From: a bacterium
Lineage (GTDB): Bacteria; Verrucomicrobiota; Verrucomicrobiia; Verrucomicrobiales; Akkermansiaceae
NCBI GenBank assembly: GCA_018222765.1
Contig: JAAEZT010000003.1
Coordinates: 62,001-126,000 of the forward strand
Direction of reading: 5' to 3'
Length of the DNA stretch: 64,000 bases
The position numbers were made by a program, and so were the translations under genes. Each line of letters starts with the position of its first letter. Within the stretch, counting starts at the first letter, position 1. The notes below the pieces were generated by a model, which did not search any database, had not been told where the DNA came from, and saw only the letters and a program-made list of their open reading frames with translations. Positions 24,825 to 33,749 of this stretch are shown here, in pieces.

Positions 24825-26444
24825 TTACTTCGTCCGTGGCGGAAATTTCGCCTTGGTCTTTACACTGGTGGTGGCACGCCTCTCCGCCTGCCATTTCTTT
24901 GGCTTGATGGGGAGAACGGTGTCGTCTCCATAGCCTTTTTGCAGCGCAAGGAGTTGCTTGCGAATGTCTTCGATGAGTTCCTTTTTCTCGGGATTTCCGT
25001 AGAGATTTTTTAATTCATCGGGATCCGTTTTGAGGTCGTAGAATTCCCACTCCCCAAATTCATAAAAGTTGATAAGCTTGTAGCGGTCAGTCCGGATGCC
25101 GTTATGGCGGGGCACCTGATGGTAAGAGGGATACTCGTAGTAATGGTAGTAGATGGACTTCCTCCAATCGTCGGGGGTATTACCTGTTAAGAGAGGGACT
25201 AGCGATTTGCCCTGCATGTCGGCGGGGATTTTTGCTCCGGCCATTTCGAGGAAAGTCTGGGCGTAGTCGAGGTTTTGCACCAACTCGGTGTTGCGTGAGC
25301 CGGGCTTGATCTTGCCGGGCCAGGAAACGATGAGAGGCATCTTGAGCGACTCTTCATACATCCAGCGTTTGTCGTACCATCCGTGATCGCCGATGTAGAA
25401 CCCTTGGTCGGAGGAGTAAACAAAGACGGTATTATCAGCAAGGCCTTCGTCTTCGAGAGCCTTGCGGAGGCGGGCGAGATTTTCATCCACGCCCTTAATG
25501 CTGCGGAGGTAATTCTTGGCGTAGCGTTGGAATTTCCAGCGAACGAGATCGCGTCCGGTGAGCTTGGCTTCACGGAAGGCCTTGTCTTTGGGTCCGTAGG
25601 CGGCGCGCCAGACTTTGAGTTGCTCGGGCGTCATGCGCTTCATGTTCATGTATGCAGAGCGATCTTCGCTGGGACGACGTTGCTTGGGAATTTTGAGATC
25701 GGGAGTGAGATCCGTGAAGAGGTCGTGATCGAGATACATGTGACGATCGATCTCCATCTCTTGATGCTGGGCGGGAATGCGGCCCTCGTATTGGTCGAAG
25801 AGAGTATCGGGCTCGGGGATCTCGATATCGTCGTAGAGATGGAGGTGGCGGAGGGCGGGCATCCAGGTGCGGTGCGGCGCCTTATGCTGACACATCAACA
25901 TGAAGGGCTTACCGAGAGCTTTGGATTCTTTCACGAAATCGATGGCCATGTCGGTAACAATGTCGGTGCAGTATCCCTGAACAACCTTGCGACCCTCGGG
26001 GGTGATCAAAGCCGGATTGTAGTAATCGCCCTGCCCGGGAAGAACGGCCCAGGAATCGAAGCCCTGTGGGTTTCCTTTGAGGTGGGACTTTCCGTAGAGT
26101 GCCGTGTGGTAACCGGCAGCGCGGAGAATTTTCGGGAAAATTTGCTGATTCCAATCGAAGCTGTTCCCATTGTTCATGAAGCCGTTTTTGTGGCTGTGCT
26201 TGCCGCTCATGATAACAGCGCGGGATGGTCCACAAATCGAGTTGGTGCAGAAAGAATTTTCGAAGAGCATCCCGTCAGCCGCGAGCTTGTCGATTTCCGG
26301 AGTTGGGTTCACCGACTTAAGCCAGCCATTATAAGCCCCGATGGCGTGAGGTGCGTGATCGTCGGTAAAGAAGAAAACGATGTTTGGTTTCTTCGCGTGA
26401 CTGAGCGTAGCAAGGGACAAGAGGAGCAAGGGAAGCAACTTCAT
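24825..26444 (-). CDS. Exported type I sulfatase, Cys-Gly-Pro-Ser-Arg variant
   Basis: 539 residues with a Sec signal (1-17). The active-site consensus is C71-G-P-S-R75: the second position is Gly instead of the common Ser/Thr/Ala, which still fits the C-x-P-x-R rule for formylglycine formation. The first metal site is F-F-T-D-D-H, and G-K-S-H-L replaces the usual G-K-W-H. The second metal site is in S-S-D-Q-G-F, followed by a D-K-R-W-M-Y-E-E-S segment typical of heparan N-sulfoglucosamine or iduronate-type exosulfatases. A sugar sulfate ester or N-sulfate is the likely substrate. It follows an esterase gene after 92 bases. Confidence 0.92.
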   Translation of the reverse strand: MKLLPLLLLSLATLSHAKKPNIVFFFTDDHAPHAIGAYNGWLKSVNPTPEIDKLAADGMLFENSFCTNSICGPSRAVIMSGKHSHKNGFMNNGNSFDWNQQIFPKILRAAGYHTALYGKSHLKGNPQGFDSWAVLPGQGDYYNPALITPEGRKVVQGYCTDIVTDMAIDFVKESKALGKPFMLMCQHKAPHRTWMPALRHLHLYDDIEIPEPDTLFDQYEGRIPAQHQEMEIDRHMYLDHDLFTDLTPDLKIPKQRRPSEDRSAYMNMKRMTPEQLKVWRAAYGPKDKAFREAKLTGRDLVRWKFQRYAKNYLRSIKGVDENLARLRKALEDEGLADNTVFVYSSDQGFYIGDHGWYDKRWMYEESLKMPLIVSWPGKIKPGSRNTELVQNLDYAQTFLEMAGAKIPADMQGKSLVPLLTGNTPDDWRKSIYYHYYEYPSYHQVPRHNGIRTDRYKLINFYEFGEWEFYDLKTDPDELKNLYGNPEKKELIEDIRKQLLALQKGYGDDTVLPIKPKKWQAERRATTSVKTKAKFPPRTK

Positions 26445-26510
26445 GCCGCGAAGCTAGAGAAGCGGGAATGACTTGTCCAGCGAGGGAGGCGGGATTTCAA
26501 CCAAACATTG

Positions 26511-26530
26511 AAAACCCGCTATTCGGCGGG
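26511..26530 (-). terminator. Rho-independent terminator after the esterase gene
   Basis: On the minus strand CCCGC and GCGGG pair around a 6-base loop and are followed directly by TTTT, 6 bases after the stop codon of the esterase gene. The stem is short, so only part of the transcripts may stop before the sulfatase gene. Confidence 0.45.
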
Positions 26531-26536
26531 GTGCTT

Positions 26537-27655
26537 CTACTTCGCCTCTTGATAGCCGTGCCAAACCCACTCGATAGCATGAGGGAGGAATTGGGTCTTG
26601 GCGTTGCCGATTCCGTGACCGGAATTTTGGCAGAAGAGATACTGGTATTCATAGCCCTTCGTTTTCAGGACTTTCGCCATGCGATGATTGGCTTCGACCC
26701 AATCGTGCATGTCATCACGCATGACATTCGGGTTAAGAAGGTCGTAATCGCCCACCGCAAGAAAGAGACGGATCGGTTTCTTTGGGCTTTGAGGAATCAG
26801 CTTGTCATGGAAATCCCAGGCCCCACCCGGCGTCTTGGGATCAAAGGGCCACTGCTGGTTCACGAAAGTCCCGGAGGTGGTCAACACGCGGCGATACAGA
26901 TCGGTGCGATACCAGGCCATGATGAGGGCGGCCGATCCACCTGAGCTGCTTCCCATCACGGCGCGCCCGTCCGGGTTTTTGGTGAGTTTGACCTGACAAT
27001 TTTTCTCCACCCGGGGAAGAACCTCGGTCTCGATATACTCGGCAAAGACCCCCGACATGGTATCGTATTCCTTGCCCCGCTGATGACCCTGGGCATCTCC
27101 ACCGCCATTGGCGATCTGAATGACCACCATCGGTGGCACACGCTTCTGGGCGATGAGATTATCGAGGATATTTGGAATCGTTTGGTTGGGTTTCCCTTTC
27201 GGTCCGTCATGACAAACCATGAAGGGCGCAGCACTGCCCGCTTTGTATTGCGCAGGCACATAAACGGTAATCTTCCGAGTATAGTCGATCTCATGAGTCT
27301 CAACGATCAAGGTCTTGGGGTTCTTGGGATCGACTGTGCCGAAAACCTTTCGGGCAATCCCCGGATTGAGAAGCTTGGTGGTTTTGGAATCGATGGTGAA
27401 CTGAGTCACTTTCCCTTTCGGCCCATCCTTGAGCGCTTTGCGTTCGGGAGCAGGTTTGTATTCGGGTCCAATGACATAGTTGCCCACGGCATCGACCGGC
27501 GGATTAACCCCGGACTGCTCATTGAGACGCTTAAAGGCCGGCGCTCCCGGTGCATCGAATGCCCGTACCGGTGGCTTGGGGCGCTTGGCAGATAAGCTGG
27601 TAAACACGAGCAAAGTTCCCAGGGTGGCGAGTGCAATTGTTTTAAAAGAGTTCAT
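26537..27655 (-). CDS. Exported esterase of the enterochelin-esterase-like alpha/beta hydrolase family
   Basis: 372 residues from ATG 27655 with a Sec signal (M-N-S-F-K-T-I-A-L-A-T-L). The domain begins at about 110 with Y-T-R-K-I-T-V-Y-V-P and continues with P-F-M-V-C-H-D-G. The nucleophile elbow is G-S-S-S-G-G and the catalytic histidine lies in N-S-G-H-G-I-G near the C-terminus. Esterase D/Fes-like enzymes cleave ester bonds, including acyl or feruloyl groups on polysaccharides. A Pro-rich N-terminal region before the domain is unusual. It lies upstream of a sulfatase on the same strand, consistent with stepwise stripping of a substituted glycan. Confidence 0.85.
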   Translation of the reverse strand: MNSFKTIALATLGTLLVFTSLSAKRPKPPVRAFDAPGAPAFKRLNEQSGVNPPVDAVGNYVIGPEYKPAPERKALKDGPKGKVTQFTIDSKTTKLLNPGIARKVFGTVDPKNPKTLIVETHEIDYTRKITVYVPAQYKAGSAAPFMVCHDGPKGKPNQTIPNILDNLIAQKRVPPMVVIQIANGGGDAQGHQRGKEYDTMSGVFAEYIETEVLPRVEKNCQVKLTKNPDGRAVMGSSSGGSAALIMAWYRTDLYRRVLTTSGTFVNQQWPFDPKTPGGAWDFHDKLIPQSPKKPIRLFLAVGDYDLLNPNVMRDDMHDWVEANHRMAKVLKTKGYEYQYLFCQNSGHGIGNAKTQFLPHAIEWVWHGYQEAK

Positions 27656-27976
27656 TGGGTGGGTTCTCTTTACGCATCCAACCACTGTTAACCATCAGAC
27701 ATGATGGACTTTTTTTGCACGGTCACATGGGCAAGAGGGCCTCTCCGGGATTGAGAAAAGAACTCCGAGTATCTCAAGCTACGCTATTCAGGGAAAGACG
27801 AGCATGTTCCTATCAACTCGAAAGATCGCTCGTGCACTCTCGGTGAGCACCCTGTCATGAAGAGATTTCCGAAAACAAGGCCAGCGGCCAAGGTCGCCTT
27901 CGAGGGCTATCGTTTGCCTCAATTCCAATCTCTCCGAAAAGCTCGCATCGTCGCTTGAAGCGTCTAGAGTTCTCCA
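27656..27976. other. Intergenic region between divergent esterase and Gfo/Idh genes
   Basis: This 321-base stretch should hold promoters for both neighbours. CCATCA-GACA-TGATGG at 27692-27707 followed by seven T looks like a small terminator reading right, but no gene precedes it on that strand. No other conserved site was recognised. Confidence 0.4.
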
Positions 27977-29209
27977 ATGCAAAGCCGTCGCCACTTCATT
28001 AGCACTGCCGCTGCCGCCTCGCTTGTCACGACCGTCCGCGCCGACACCAAACCCGGTCAAAAACTCCGTGTGGGGGTCATGGGACTGAGCCGGGGCAAAA
28101 ACCACATCAGCAACTTTGCCCAACTCGAGGGAGTCGAGATCGCCTACGTCTGCGACGTCGACAAAAACCGCCTCGCCTCCGGAGCCAAACTTGCCACCGA
28201 AAAACAAGGCGGCAAAGCCCCCAAAGCCGTCACTGATTTTCGTCGTATCCTCGAGGACAAGGAAGTCGACATTCTCTCCATTGCCGCGCCGAATTTCTGG
28301 CACGCCCCCGCCACCATCCTCGGCTGTGATGCGGGAAAGCATGTCTACGTGGAAAAACCAGGCAGCCATAACCCAAGCGAGGCCGAATTCATGGTCGCCG
28401 CCGCGAAACGCACCGGTCGTAAGGTGCAAATGGGAAACCAACGTCGCAGTGCCCCGGCCTTCCGCGAAGGAATTGCCAAGCTCAAGGACGGCGTGATCGG
28501 CAAGCTTCGCTATGCCCGTTGTTGGTATGACAATAAGCGCAGCTCCATCGGCAAAGGAAAGTCTGCCCCGGTTCCAGCGCACCTCGACTACGAGCTGTGG
28601 CAGGGCCCTGTTCCGGCCCGTCCCTACAAGGATAATCTCATTCACTACAACTGGCATTGGCACTGGCTCTACGGTGGCGGTGAACTCGCCAACAACGGCG
28701 TCCATGCCCTCGACATTGCCCGCTGGGCCCTCGGGGTCGATTTACCCATGGTCACCAGCTACACCGGCGGGCGCTACCATTTCGATGACGATCAGGAAAC
28801 GCCCGACACCGCCGACGCAACCTACGACTTTGGCAAAGTCGGCATGAGCTGGCACGGCAGCAGTTGCCTGCAGCGAAAACACGAAAAACATTCCTTCGTC
28901 AGCATCTATGGTGACGGCGGCGTGATGTCATTCGACAGCGGCGGTTACCGCATCCACGACAATGCCGGCAAGCTCGTGGAGGAGAACATGCCCGGGCTCA
29001 GCGACATCCCGCACTTCCAGAACTTCGTCAACGCCATCCGCAAAGGCGAAGCCCTCAACTCCGAAATTTCCGACGCCCAGAAAAGCACCATGCTCTGCCA
29101 TCTTGGCAACGCCTCCTACCGCGAAGGCCTGCAAATCAAAGGCCAGGATGTTCCCAAAAAATACTGGCAACGGGAATACTCGGAAGCCTGGAAACCCGCT
29201 GGCATTTAA
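27977..29209 (+). CDS. Tat-exported Gfo/Idh/MocA-family oxidoreductase
   Basis: 410 residues with a twin-arginine start (S-R-R-H-F-I) and an Ala-rich segment ending near V-R-A. The Rossmann domain reads V-G-V-M-G-L-S-R-G-K and the E-K-P motif is Y-V-E-K-P-G-S-H. A C-terminal W-H-W-x-W-L-Y-G-G-G-E-L and N-N-G-V-H-A-L-D supply the usual substrate-side His. It is shorter than the paralogue at 17147 and differs around the active-site loop, so substrates may differ. The amidohydrolase gene follows 19 bases downstream, forming a two-gene operon: a likely oxidised sugar product (lactone or keto sugar) could be passed to it. Predicted to act outside the cytoplasm. Confidence 0.9.
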   Translation: MQSRRHFISTAAAASLVTTVRADTKPGQKLRVGVMGLSRGKNHISNFAQLEGVEIAYVCDVDKNRLASGAKLATEKQGGKAPKAVTDFRRILEDKEVDILSIAAPNFWHAPATILGCDAGKHVYVEKPGSHNPSEAEFMVAAAKRTGRKVQMGNQRRSAPAFREGIAKLKDGVIGKLRYARCWYDNKRSSIGKGKSAPVPAHLDYELWQGPVPARPYKDNLIHYNWHWHWLYGGGELANNGVHALDIARWALGVDLPMVTSYTGGRYHFDDDQETPDTADATYDFGKVGMSWHGSSCLQRKHEKHSFVSIYGDGGVMSFDSGGYRIHDNAGKLVEENMPGLSDIPHFQNFVNAIRKGEALNSEISDAQKSTMLCHLGNASYREGLQIKGQDVPKKYWQREYSEAWKPAGI

Positions 29210-29228
29210 ACCACAATCTCACTCACCT

Positions 29229-30170
29229 ATGACCAACATAAAATCTCTCCTCACTCTAGTCCTCCTCACTTCGCTCTCTCTTGCTGACGAACGCCCGCTT
29301 CCGAAGGTGAAGCACATGATCGATACGCACATCCACCTCTACGACTCCTCTCGCAAAGAAGGCATTCCCTGGCCGCCCAAGAACGATCAGGTTCTCTACA
29401 AACCTCACCTCCCTGCGGAATTCCACAAGGTCTCCAAACCCTCCGGGCTCACCGGTGTGGTCATCGTCGAAGCCAGTGACCGGCCGGATAACAACAGCTG
29501 GATCCTTGATCTTGTCAAAGGCGACGACTATTTCATTGGCCTCGTCGGAAACGTCGATCCCTACGCTCCTGACTTCGCTGCGCAAGTGAAGGAGCTCAAG
29601 AAAGACCCGCGCTTTGTCGGCATCCGCGCCCGGAACGGGAAAGAGAAAAAGGCCATCGACTACAGCGACCAGAAATTCATCGCCAGCCTCGGCGAACTAG
29701 CCAAGCTCGATCTCAGCGTCGATCTCCTTGTCAATGGACAAGGGACTCAAGCCGTGAAGCAAATCGATCAACTGGCCCGCAAGGTCCCCCAACTCCACAT
29801 CGTGGTGGATCACGTCATCGGCTATAACTTCGACGGCAAAGCCCCACCGAAAGAGTGGGTCGCCGCCGTCGAGAAGCTTGCCGAAAACAAAAACGTTTGG
29901 TGCAAGGTCTCGGGACTCTATCAACGCAGCATCCCCCAACCCGCGCCGCATGATCTCAATCACTACAAGAGCGTCCTCGATGTTCTTTGGAAAAACCTCG
30001 GATCAGAACGTCTGATCTACGGCAGTAATTGGCCCTGCACCAAAAACAGCGGCGACTACACGAGCTACGTGAAGTTGGTGAACGAATACTTCTCCTCCAA
30101 GGGACAGGAAGCCTGCGAACGCTATTTTTGGAAGAACGCCGCAGAAGCCTATCGCCTCAATCTGAAGTAG
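29229..30170 (+). CDS. Exported amidohydrolase-2 family lactonase-like hydrolase
   Basis: 313 residues from ATG 29229, where a Sec signal starts (I-K-S-L-L-T-L-V-L-L). The TIM-barrel metal motif is I-D-T-H-I-H-L near residue 30. Later barrel elements are V-V-D-H-V-I-G (catalytic histidine) and Y-G-S-N-W-P near the end, as in L-fuconolactonase/2-pyrone-4,6-dicarboxylate lactonase relatives (PF04909). These hydrolyse sugar lactones or related rings. Its operon partner is a Tat Gfo/Idh dehydrogenase, which would make a lactone if it oxidises C1. That pairing supports the assignment, but the substrate is unknown. It converges with an alpha/beta hydrolase gene. Confidence 0.86.
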   Translation: MTNIKSLLTLVLLTSLSLADERPLPKVKHMIDTHIHLYDSSRKEGIPWPPKNDQVLYKPHLPAEFHKVSKPSGLTGVVIVEASDRPDNNSWILDLVKGDDYFIGLVGNVDPYAPDFAAQVKELKKDPRFVGIRARNGKEKKAIDYSDQKFIASLGELAKLDLSVDLLVNGQGTQAVKQIDQLARKVPQLHIVVDHVIGYNFDGKAPPKEWVAAVEKLAENKNVWCKVSGLYQRSIPQPAPHDLNHYKSVLDVLWKNLGSERLIYGSNWPCTKNSGDYTSYVKLVNEYFSSKGQEACERYFWKNAAEAYRLNLK

Positions 30171-30202
30171 GTCCCGCGGCGCACCAACATCACGCCGCGC
30201 CC

Positions 30203-31081
30203 TCAATCACCAACCAGGGGATCGAGAAACTTAAAGAGTTCCTTCGTAGCCGGGTCATCGGGTTTCCCGAGATCATTGTTCAGCGCACGGTGGTTGCTAT
30301 CCGGCTTGCCAAAAGACTTGGCGGGAATTTTAGCCTGCCGGAGCACCTTTTCAAAAGCTTGTGCCTGCGCCCGCGTATCCGGGTTCCCGGGAAAATAGAG
30401 GAGCAGAAAAGGAGGAATATTCTTACCGGGGGCAACATGGGTAACCGCCGAAAAATCGAGATGCTTTTCCGGAGAGTTTCCAAATTTCTGCCGATGACCG
30501 AAAGTAAACATCTTGCCTCCATAGAGCGCCTGACGATGTTCCGCGGTCATGATGATCTTGGGAATGTCGTAGGTGTCGCCGTCTACCGGGACACATCCCT
30601 TGAGCATCTCAAACGATAAACCTTCCTTCCGGAGGTATCGCTCGTCAGTGCATAGCAAGGCCGCGAGTTGGGCTCCCGCCGAATGGCCTCCCACAAAGAT
30701 CCTTTCAGGATCTCCGCCATACTTAGCGACATTCCGATGCACCCATCCGAGCGATTTGGCAACGTCCCCGGTCAGAGCTTCCATCTTCACCTCGGGAAGA
30801 AGGCGGTAGTTGGTCGAAATGAACACGAAGCCACGATCGCACAGAGCTTTAGGCTTTAATCCGACATCGGATTTATCACCAAACTGCCACCCTCCGCCGT
30901 GGATCCAAAACATCACCGGAAGGCTCTTCCCTTTCGCAGATTCGGGAGCGTAGATATCGAGAACCTGTCGCTCGTGCCCTGACTCTACGTAGGGGATATT
31001 TGAGGTCTGCTTTTGAGCCTTGGCAGCATTCCCGCTCAATAAAAGTATGAATACCGGGAGAGAATTAAGTCTGCATTTCAT
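30203..31081 (-). CDS. Exported alpha/beta hydrolase (BD-FAE/carboxylesterase type)
   Basis: 292 residues from ATG 31081 with a Sec signal (cleavage near A-K-A-Q). The oxyanion-hole motif H-G-G-G-W, the nucleophile elbow G-H-S-A-G-A and an H-R-A-L-N-N stretch containing the catalytic histidine are visible; Y-R-L-L-P follows the second strand. Family members remove acetyl or feruloyl groups from sugars or act as carboxylesterases. Start at 31135 is possible but puts charged residues ahead of the signal. Same strand as the DUF1080 gene upstream (125-base gap), so co-transcription is possible. Substrate unknown. Confidence 0.87.
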   Translation of the reverse strand: MKCRLNSLPVFILLLSGNAAKAQKQTSNIPYVESGHERQVLDIYAPESAKGKSLPVMFWIHGGGWQFGDKSDVGLKPKALCDRGFVFISTNYRLLPEVKMEALTGDVAKSLGWVHRNVAKYGGDPERIFVGGHSAGAQLAALLCTDERYLRKEGLSFEMLKGCVPVDGDTYDIPKIIMTAEHRQALYGGKMFTFGHRQKFGNSPEKHLDFSAVTHVAPGKNIPPFLLLYFPGNPDTRAQAQAFEKVLRQAKIPAKSFGKPDSNHRALNNDLGKPDDPATKELFKFLDPLVGD

Positions 31082-31206
31082 AAGTGACCTCTGTTGCGGG
31101 CAGATCATCTCCCCTATCTCCGGAATTGCCTGCAATCAGACAAGACCGATCAGCAAGAAAAGATCTTCCTCCCACCAACAGAGGTCAGCTTCAGGTGCGA
31201 TCGCTC

Positions 31207-31977
31207 TTACTTGATCTCCTTGATCCAGATATTGCGGAAGCGAACATCTTGTCCGTGCTCCTGGAGTTTGAGCGGCTGGTCGGACGGGCCGTTTTTCACT
31301 CCTCCGTTAGCGTGCTTCACGGGAACGTTGTCGTGCATTTTCAGACCATTCCACCAGAGAGTGAGGCGAGCGGGATTCTTCAGCTTGTCACCATCCCAAT
31401 CAGCAGCCTTGAAAATGAAGTGGAAAGAATGCCACTGTCCGTTGGGGCGCCAGGCATTGCCCGTGGGAACGTGCTCCATACAAACTGCGGCAATGCCGTG
31501 AGGTCCGATTTTCCAATTGTAGGGATCTTTGGTGTTTTTGCCCTTCGGTGATTCAATCTGCAGTTCGTGACGGTTCTGCATGTAGACTCCACTGTTGGTG
31601 TAACCTTCAGCCTTATCGTCGCCACGGGCACCCATCATGATGAATTCCACGTGACCTTCGAAGTCGTGATAGGTCTTCTTGGTGACAAGATCGTGGGTTC
31701 CCCACTTCTTCCCGCCATCGGTCATGAGGACCTTGCTGTCATCGGTCGGGCTCTTGACGATCTTCCAGGTAATGTCCATGTCCTTCTTGGGCCACATCTC
31801 GAAGTTCTTCTTGATCGAGTCCATCGTGCCATCGAATGGCGTATCCGCCCCCGCCGGAGGCTTCGCTCCGAGGTCTTTACTTTTATCGTATCCCTTTTGT
31901 TCTTCAGGAGTCTTGGCGCTCGCAATCGCCCCGACTAGAGAGAACGTTGCACAGAATGAAATGAGTTGTTTTGTCAT
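31207..31977 (-). CDS. Exported DUF1080 (3-keto-disaccharide hydrolase-like) protein
   Basis: 256 residues with a Sec signal (1-21). The concanavalin-like DUF1080 fold is shown by the W-x-I-V-K-S strand, D-G-G-K-K-W-G-T, the F-E-G-H-V-E-F strand, N-S-G-V-Y-M-Q-N-R-H-E-L-Q, G-W-R-P-N-G-Q-W-H-S-like region and the final V-R-F-R-N-I-W-I-K-E. PF06439 is named for 3-keto-disaccharide hydrolysis and is frequent in exported glycan-degradation loci. The Asn/Ser-Gly/Glu-Gln pattern is the usual substrate face. One of three DUF1080 domains in the window (others at 42802 and inside the protein at 45210). Confidence 0.88.
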   Translation of the reverse strand: MTKQLISFCATFSLVGAIASAKTPEEQKGYDKSKDLGAKPPAGADTPFDGTMDSIKKNFEMWPKKDMDITWKIVKSPTDDSKVLMTDGGKKWGTHDLVTKKTYHDFEGHVEFIMMGARGDDKAEGYTNSGVYMQNRHELQIESPKGKNTKDPYNWKIGPHGIAAVCMEHVPTGNAWRPNGQWHSFHFIFKAADWDGDKLKNPARLTLWWNGLKMHDNVPVKHANGGVKNGPSDQPLKLQEHGQDVRFRNIWIKEIK

Positions 31978-32101
31978 TGGAAAAATTACTACGTGTTAGA
32001 ATTCGCCCAACTATCGAAAAGGAGGCCGAAGCTGCAAGACGCGATTTCACAGATTAATAAACCTCTGAAAATCCGCCTCAGATGTGTGCGCTATCCTTAA
32101 C

Positions 32102-33391
32102 CTACTGCAGCCGAAACCCTCCCACCTGTGGCTGGGCTGTTGTCGCTCCGAGCTGGGGAACAGCCGCCGGTGGAGCTTTGCTCATGGACATCATGATAAT
32201 CAACAGCAGAAGGGAAAGACCCAGAAGCACAACCACGACATAGCAGGAAGCTTCAATCTTGGACTGGAAAGCACCACTGAACTCTTCCATCGGCTTGGCA
32301 ATTTCCTTTTCCTTCTGCGCGTTGTTCACCTCGGCCTTCTTCGCAAGCTTCTCCTCTTCGTTTTCGGCAACTCCCTCCTCTTCGCCCTCCGCCAAACTTT
32401 CTTCCTCTTCGCCATCAGGAGCTTCTCCCTCGTCATTACCAGCGACATCCTCATCTCCCTTTTCCGCCTCGCTCTCTTCCTCTCCCTCACCTTTCTCTTC
32501 ATCCTTCTTTTCCTCCTCCTCGATCACCTTGGCAGCTTCGTTCTCTGCGGCATGAGCCCCGGCGGCAATCGCTCCCCTCATTCCCCTCTCCTGCACTTCC
32601 ATCATGGCATTGATCAATGGAAACTGTTTCGAAATCTGAATACTGAGAAGAAGCGCCCCGGCCACAAATAATACCTGGGCTCCAAGGAGAAGAAAACGAC
32701 CCTGCACGGCATAAGCGATGAAGGCCAAAATCAATCCAACGCCGGCGAGGATCAAGGTAATTAACGCCAGAGCCGAGCGCTCCAGCTTGTCATTACTCTC
32801 ATCCCGGGCGATCGTCTCCTCCACCTCTTTTTCGGCAGCGAGATTCGCCTTGTCCTTGGGAATCCCCGTCATGAGCAGGCGCAGTTTTATAAACTCAACA
32901 TTCAGCGAATACTTCTTCGAAACCGACTGAAAGCCTGTTTGCGACAAGACATCAATCCGACCCTCCTTGCCAAAGACCTTTTGATCACAGGAAACCGAAG
33001 CCCATGGCAAAAAATACAGGATAAGCGAGAGCAGGCCGATGAGAATGGTAGACCAACAAATCCAACCCGGAAGAGATTTACCCTGAGACGCTCCAAGGGC
33101 CGGGGTGGTGATCCCCGAGATTTGGGGATTGAGATTCATCCCCCCCACCGGAGCAGCTTGAACGGGAGCCACCTGCGCAGATGGCGCGGGAGCCAACGCG
33201 ACCACTTGAGGCAGATCTGGAAGCAAGCCTTCGACCCGACCCGCCTTAACCCATTCCTCAAGACCATCGGTCCAGATCATCGTTTCATGATTAATATTCC
33301 CCGTGGTGTAAAAACCCTGGAGATCCTGAAATGAATAGGGTCCTTGCTCATTTCCCTCGCCATCAAGAACGCGCCACATCGAATTGGTCAT
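32102..33391 (-). CDS. GYF_2-domain membrane protein with acidic domain
   Basis: About 429 residues. A GYF_2 (DUF4339) domain at the N-terminus (W-R-V-L-D-G-E-G, G-P-Y-S-F-Q-D-L, W-T-D-G-L-E-E-W-V-K-A) is a peptide-binding module thought to face the cytoplasm. A Pro/Ala linker leads to membrane segments at about 125-150, 205-230 and 235-255, then a highly acidic, Glu-rich stretch (about 290-365) of low complexity, then a final segment near 395-415 and a Pro/Ala/Gln tail. No enzymatic domain is seen. The start is one of M33391, M33397 or M33379. Function unknown; perhaps an assembly or signalling platform. Confidence 0.72.
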   Translation of the reverse strand: MTNSMWRVLDGEGNEQGPYSFQDLQGFYTTGNINHETMIWTDGLEEWVKAGRVEGLLPDLPQVVALAPAPSAQVAPVQAAPVGGMNLNPQISGITTPALGASQGKSLPGWICWSTILIGLLSLILYFLPWASVSCDQKVFGKEGRIDVLSQTGFQSVSKKYSLNVEFIKLRLLMTGIPKDKANLAAEKEVEETIARDESNDKLERSALALITLILAGVGLILAFIAYAVQGRFLLLGAQVLFVAGALLLSIQISKQFPLINAMMEVQERGMRGAIAAGAHAAENEAAKVIEEEEKKDEEKGEGEEESEAEKGDEDVAGNDEGEAPDGEEEESLAEGEEEGVAENEEEKLAKKAEVNNAQKEKEIAKPMEEFSGAFQSKIEASCYVVVVLLGLSLLLLIIMMSMSKAPPAAVPQLGATTAQPQVGGFRLQ

Positions 33392-33749
33392 GATCAACGA
33401 GACTAAAGGGCCAACTTTCTACGTCAAGCCAACCACACTCCTCGTTCGATGCGCAGCAATGTATCTCCTCTCAAAAGACACCTTGGATCGTGATAGCGCC
33501 CATACAGTATCTCCGAACCCTTGATCAAAAACCCACACAAAATCTCCCAAAGAGACAATCGATCTGCCACCCATGTATTGCGACGAACCCGGTTTCCGCA
33601 GCCTTCCCGTCAAAAGCAATGTCCTAACAGTCGGTAAGAGCGGGTGTGGGCGAAAAAAGAACGGTTCCAGTTGGGAGGAAAAATTGCCGGAGGAAGCCTG
33701 TCATCCTGACAATGATAGGGATCCCTTGGCTTGTCGTAAGTCCCCTGAA
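33392..33749. other. Intergenic region before the CotH gene end
   Basis: This 358-base stretch separates the GYF_2 gene from the end of the large CotH gene on the same strand. CCCCTGA-A-TCAGGGG near 33746-33760 spans the CotH stop codon and could fold, but no T-run follows. Nothing else recognisable. Confidence 0.4.

Noticed and set aside
25383-26471. A 362-codon plus-strand frame opposite the second sulfatase
   Set aside because: It mirrors the sulfatase codons and starts inside that gene; no domain or signal.
27692-27717. Small hairpin with T-run between divergent genes
   Set aside because: Terminator-like shape, but no gene precedes it on that strand; kept only as a remark in the intergenic entry.
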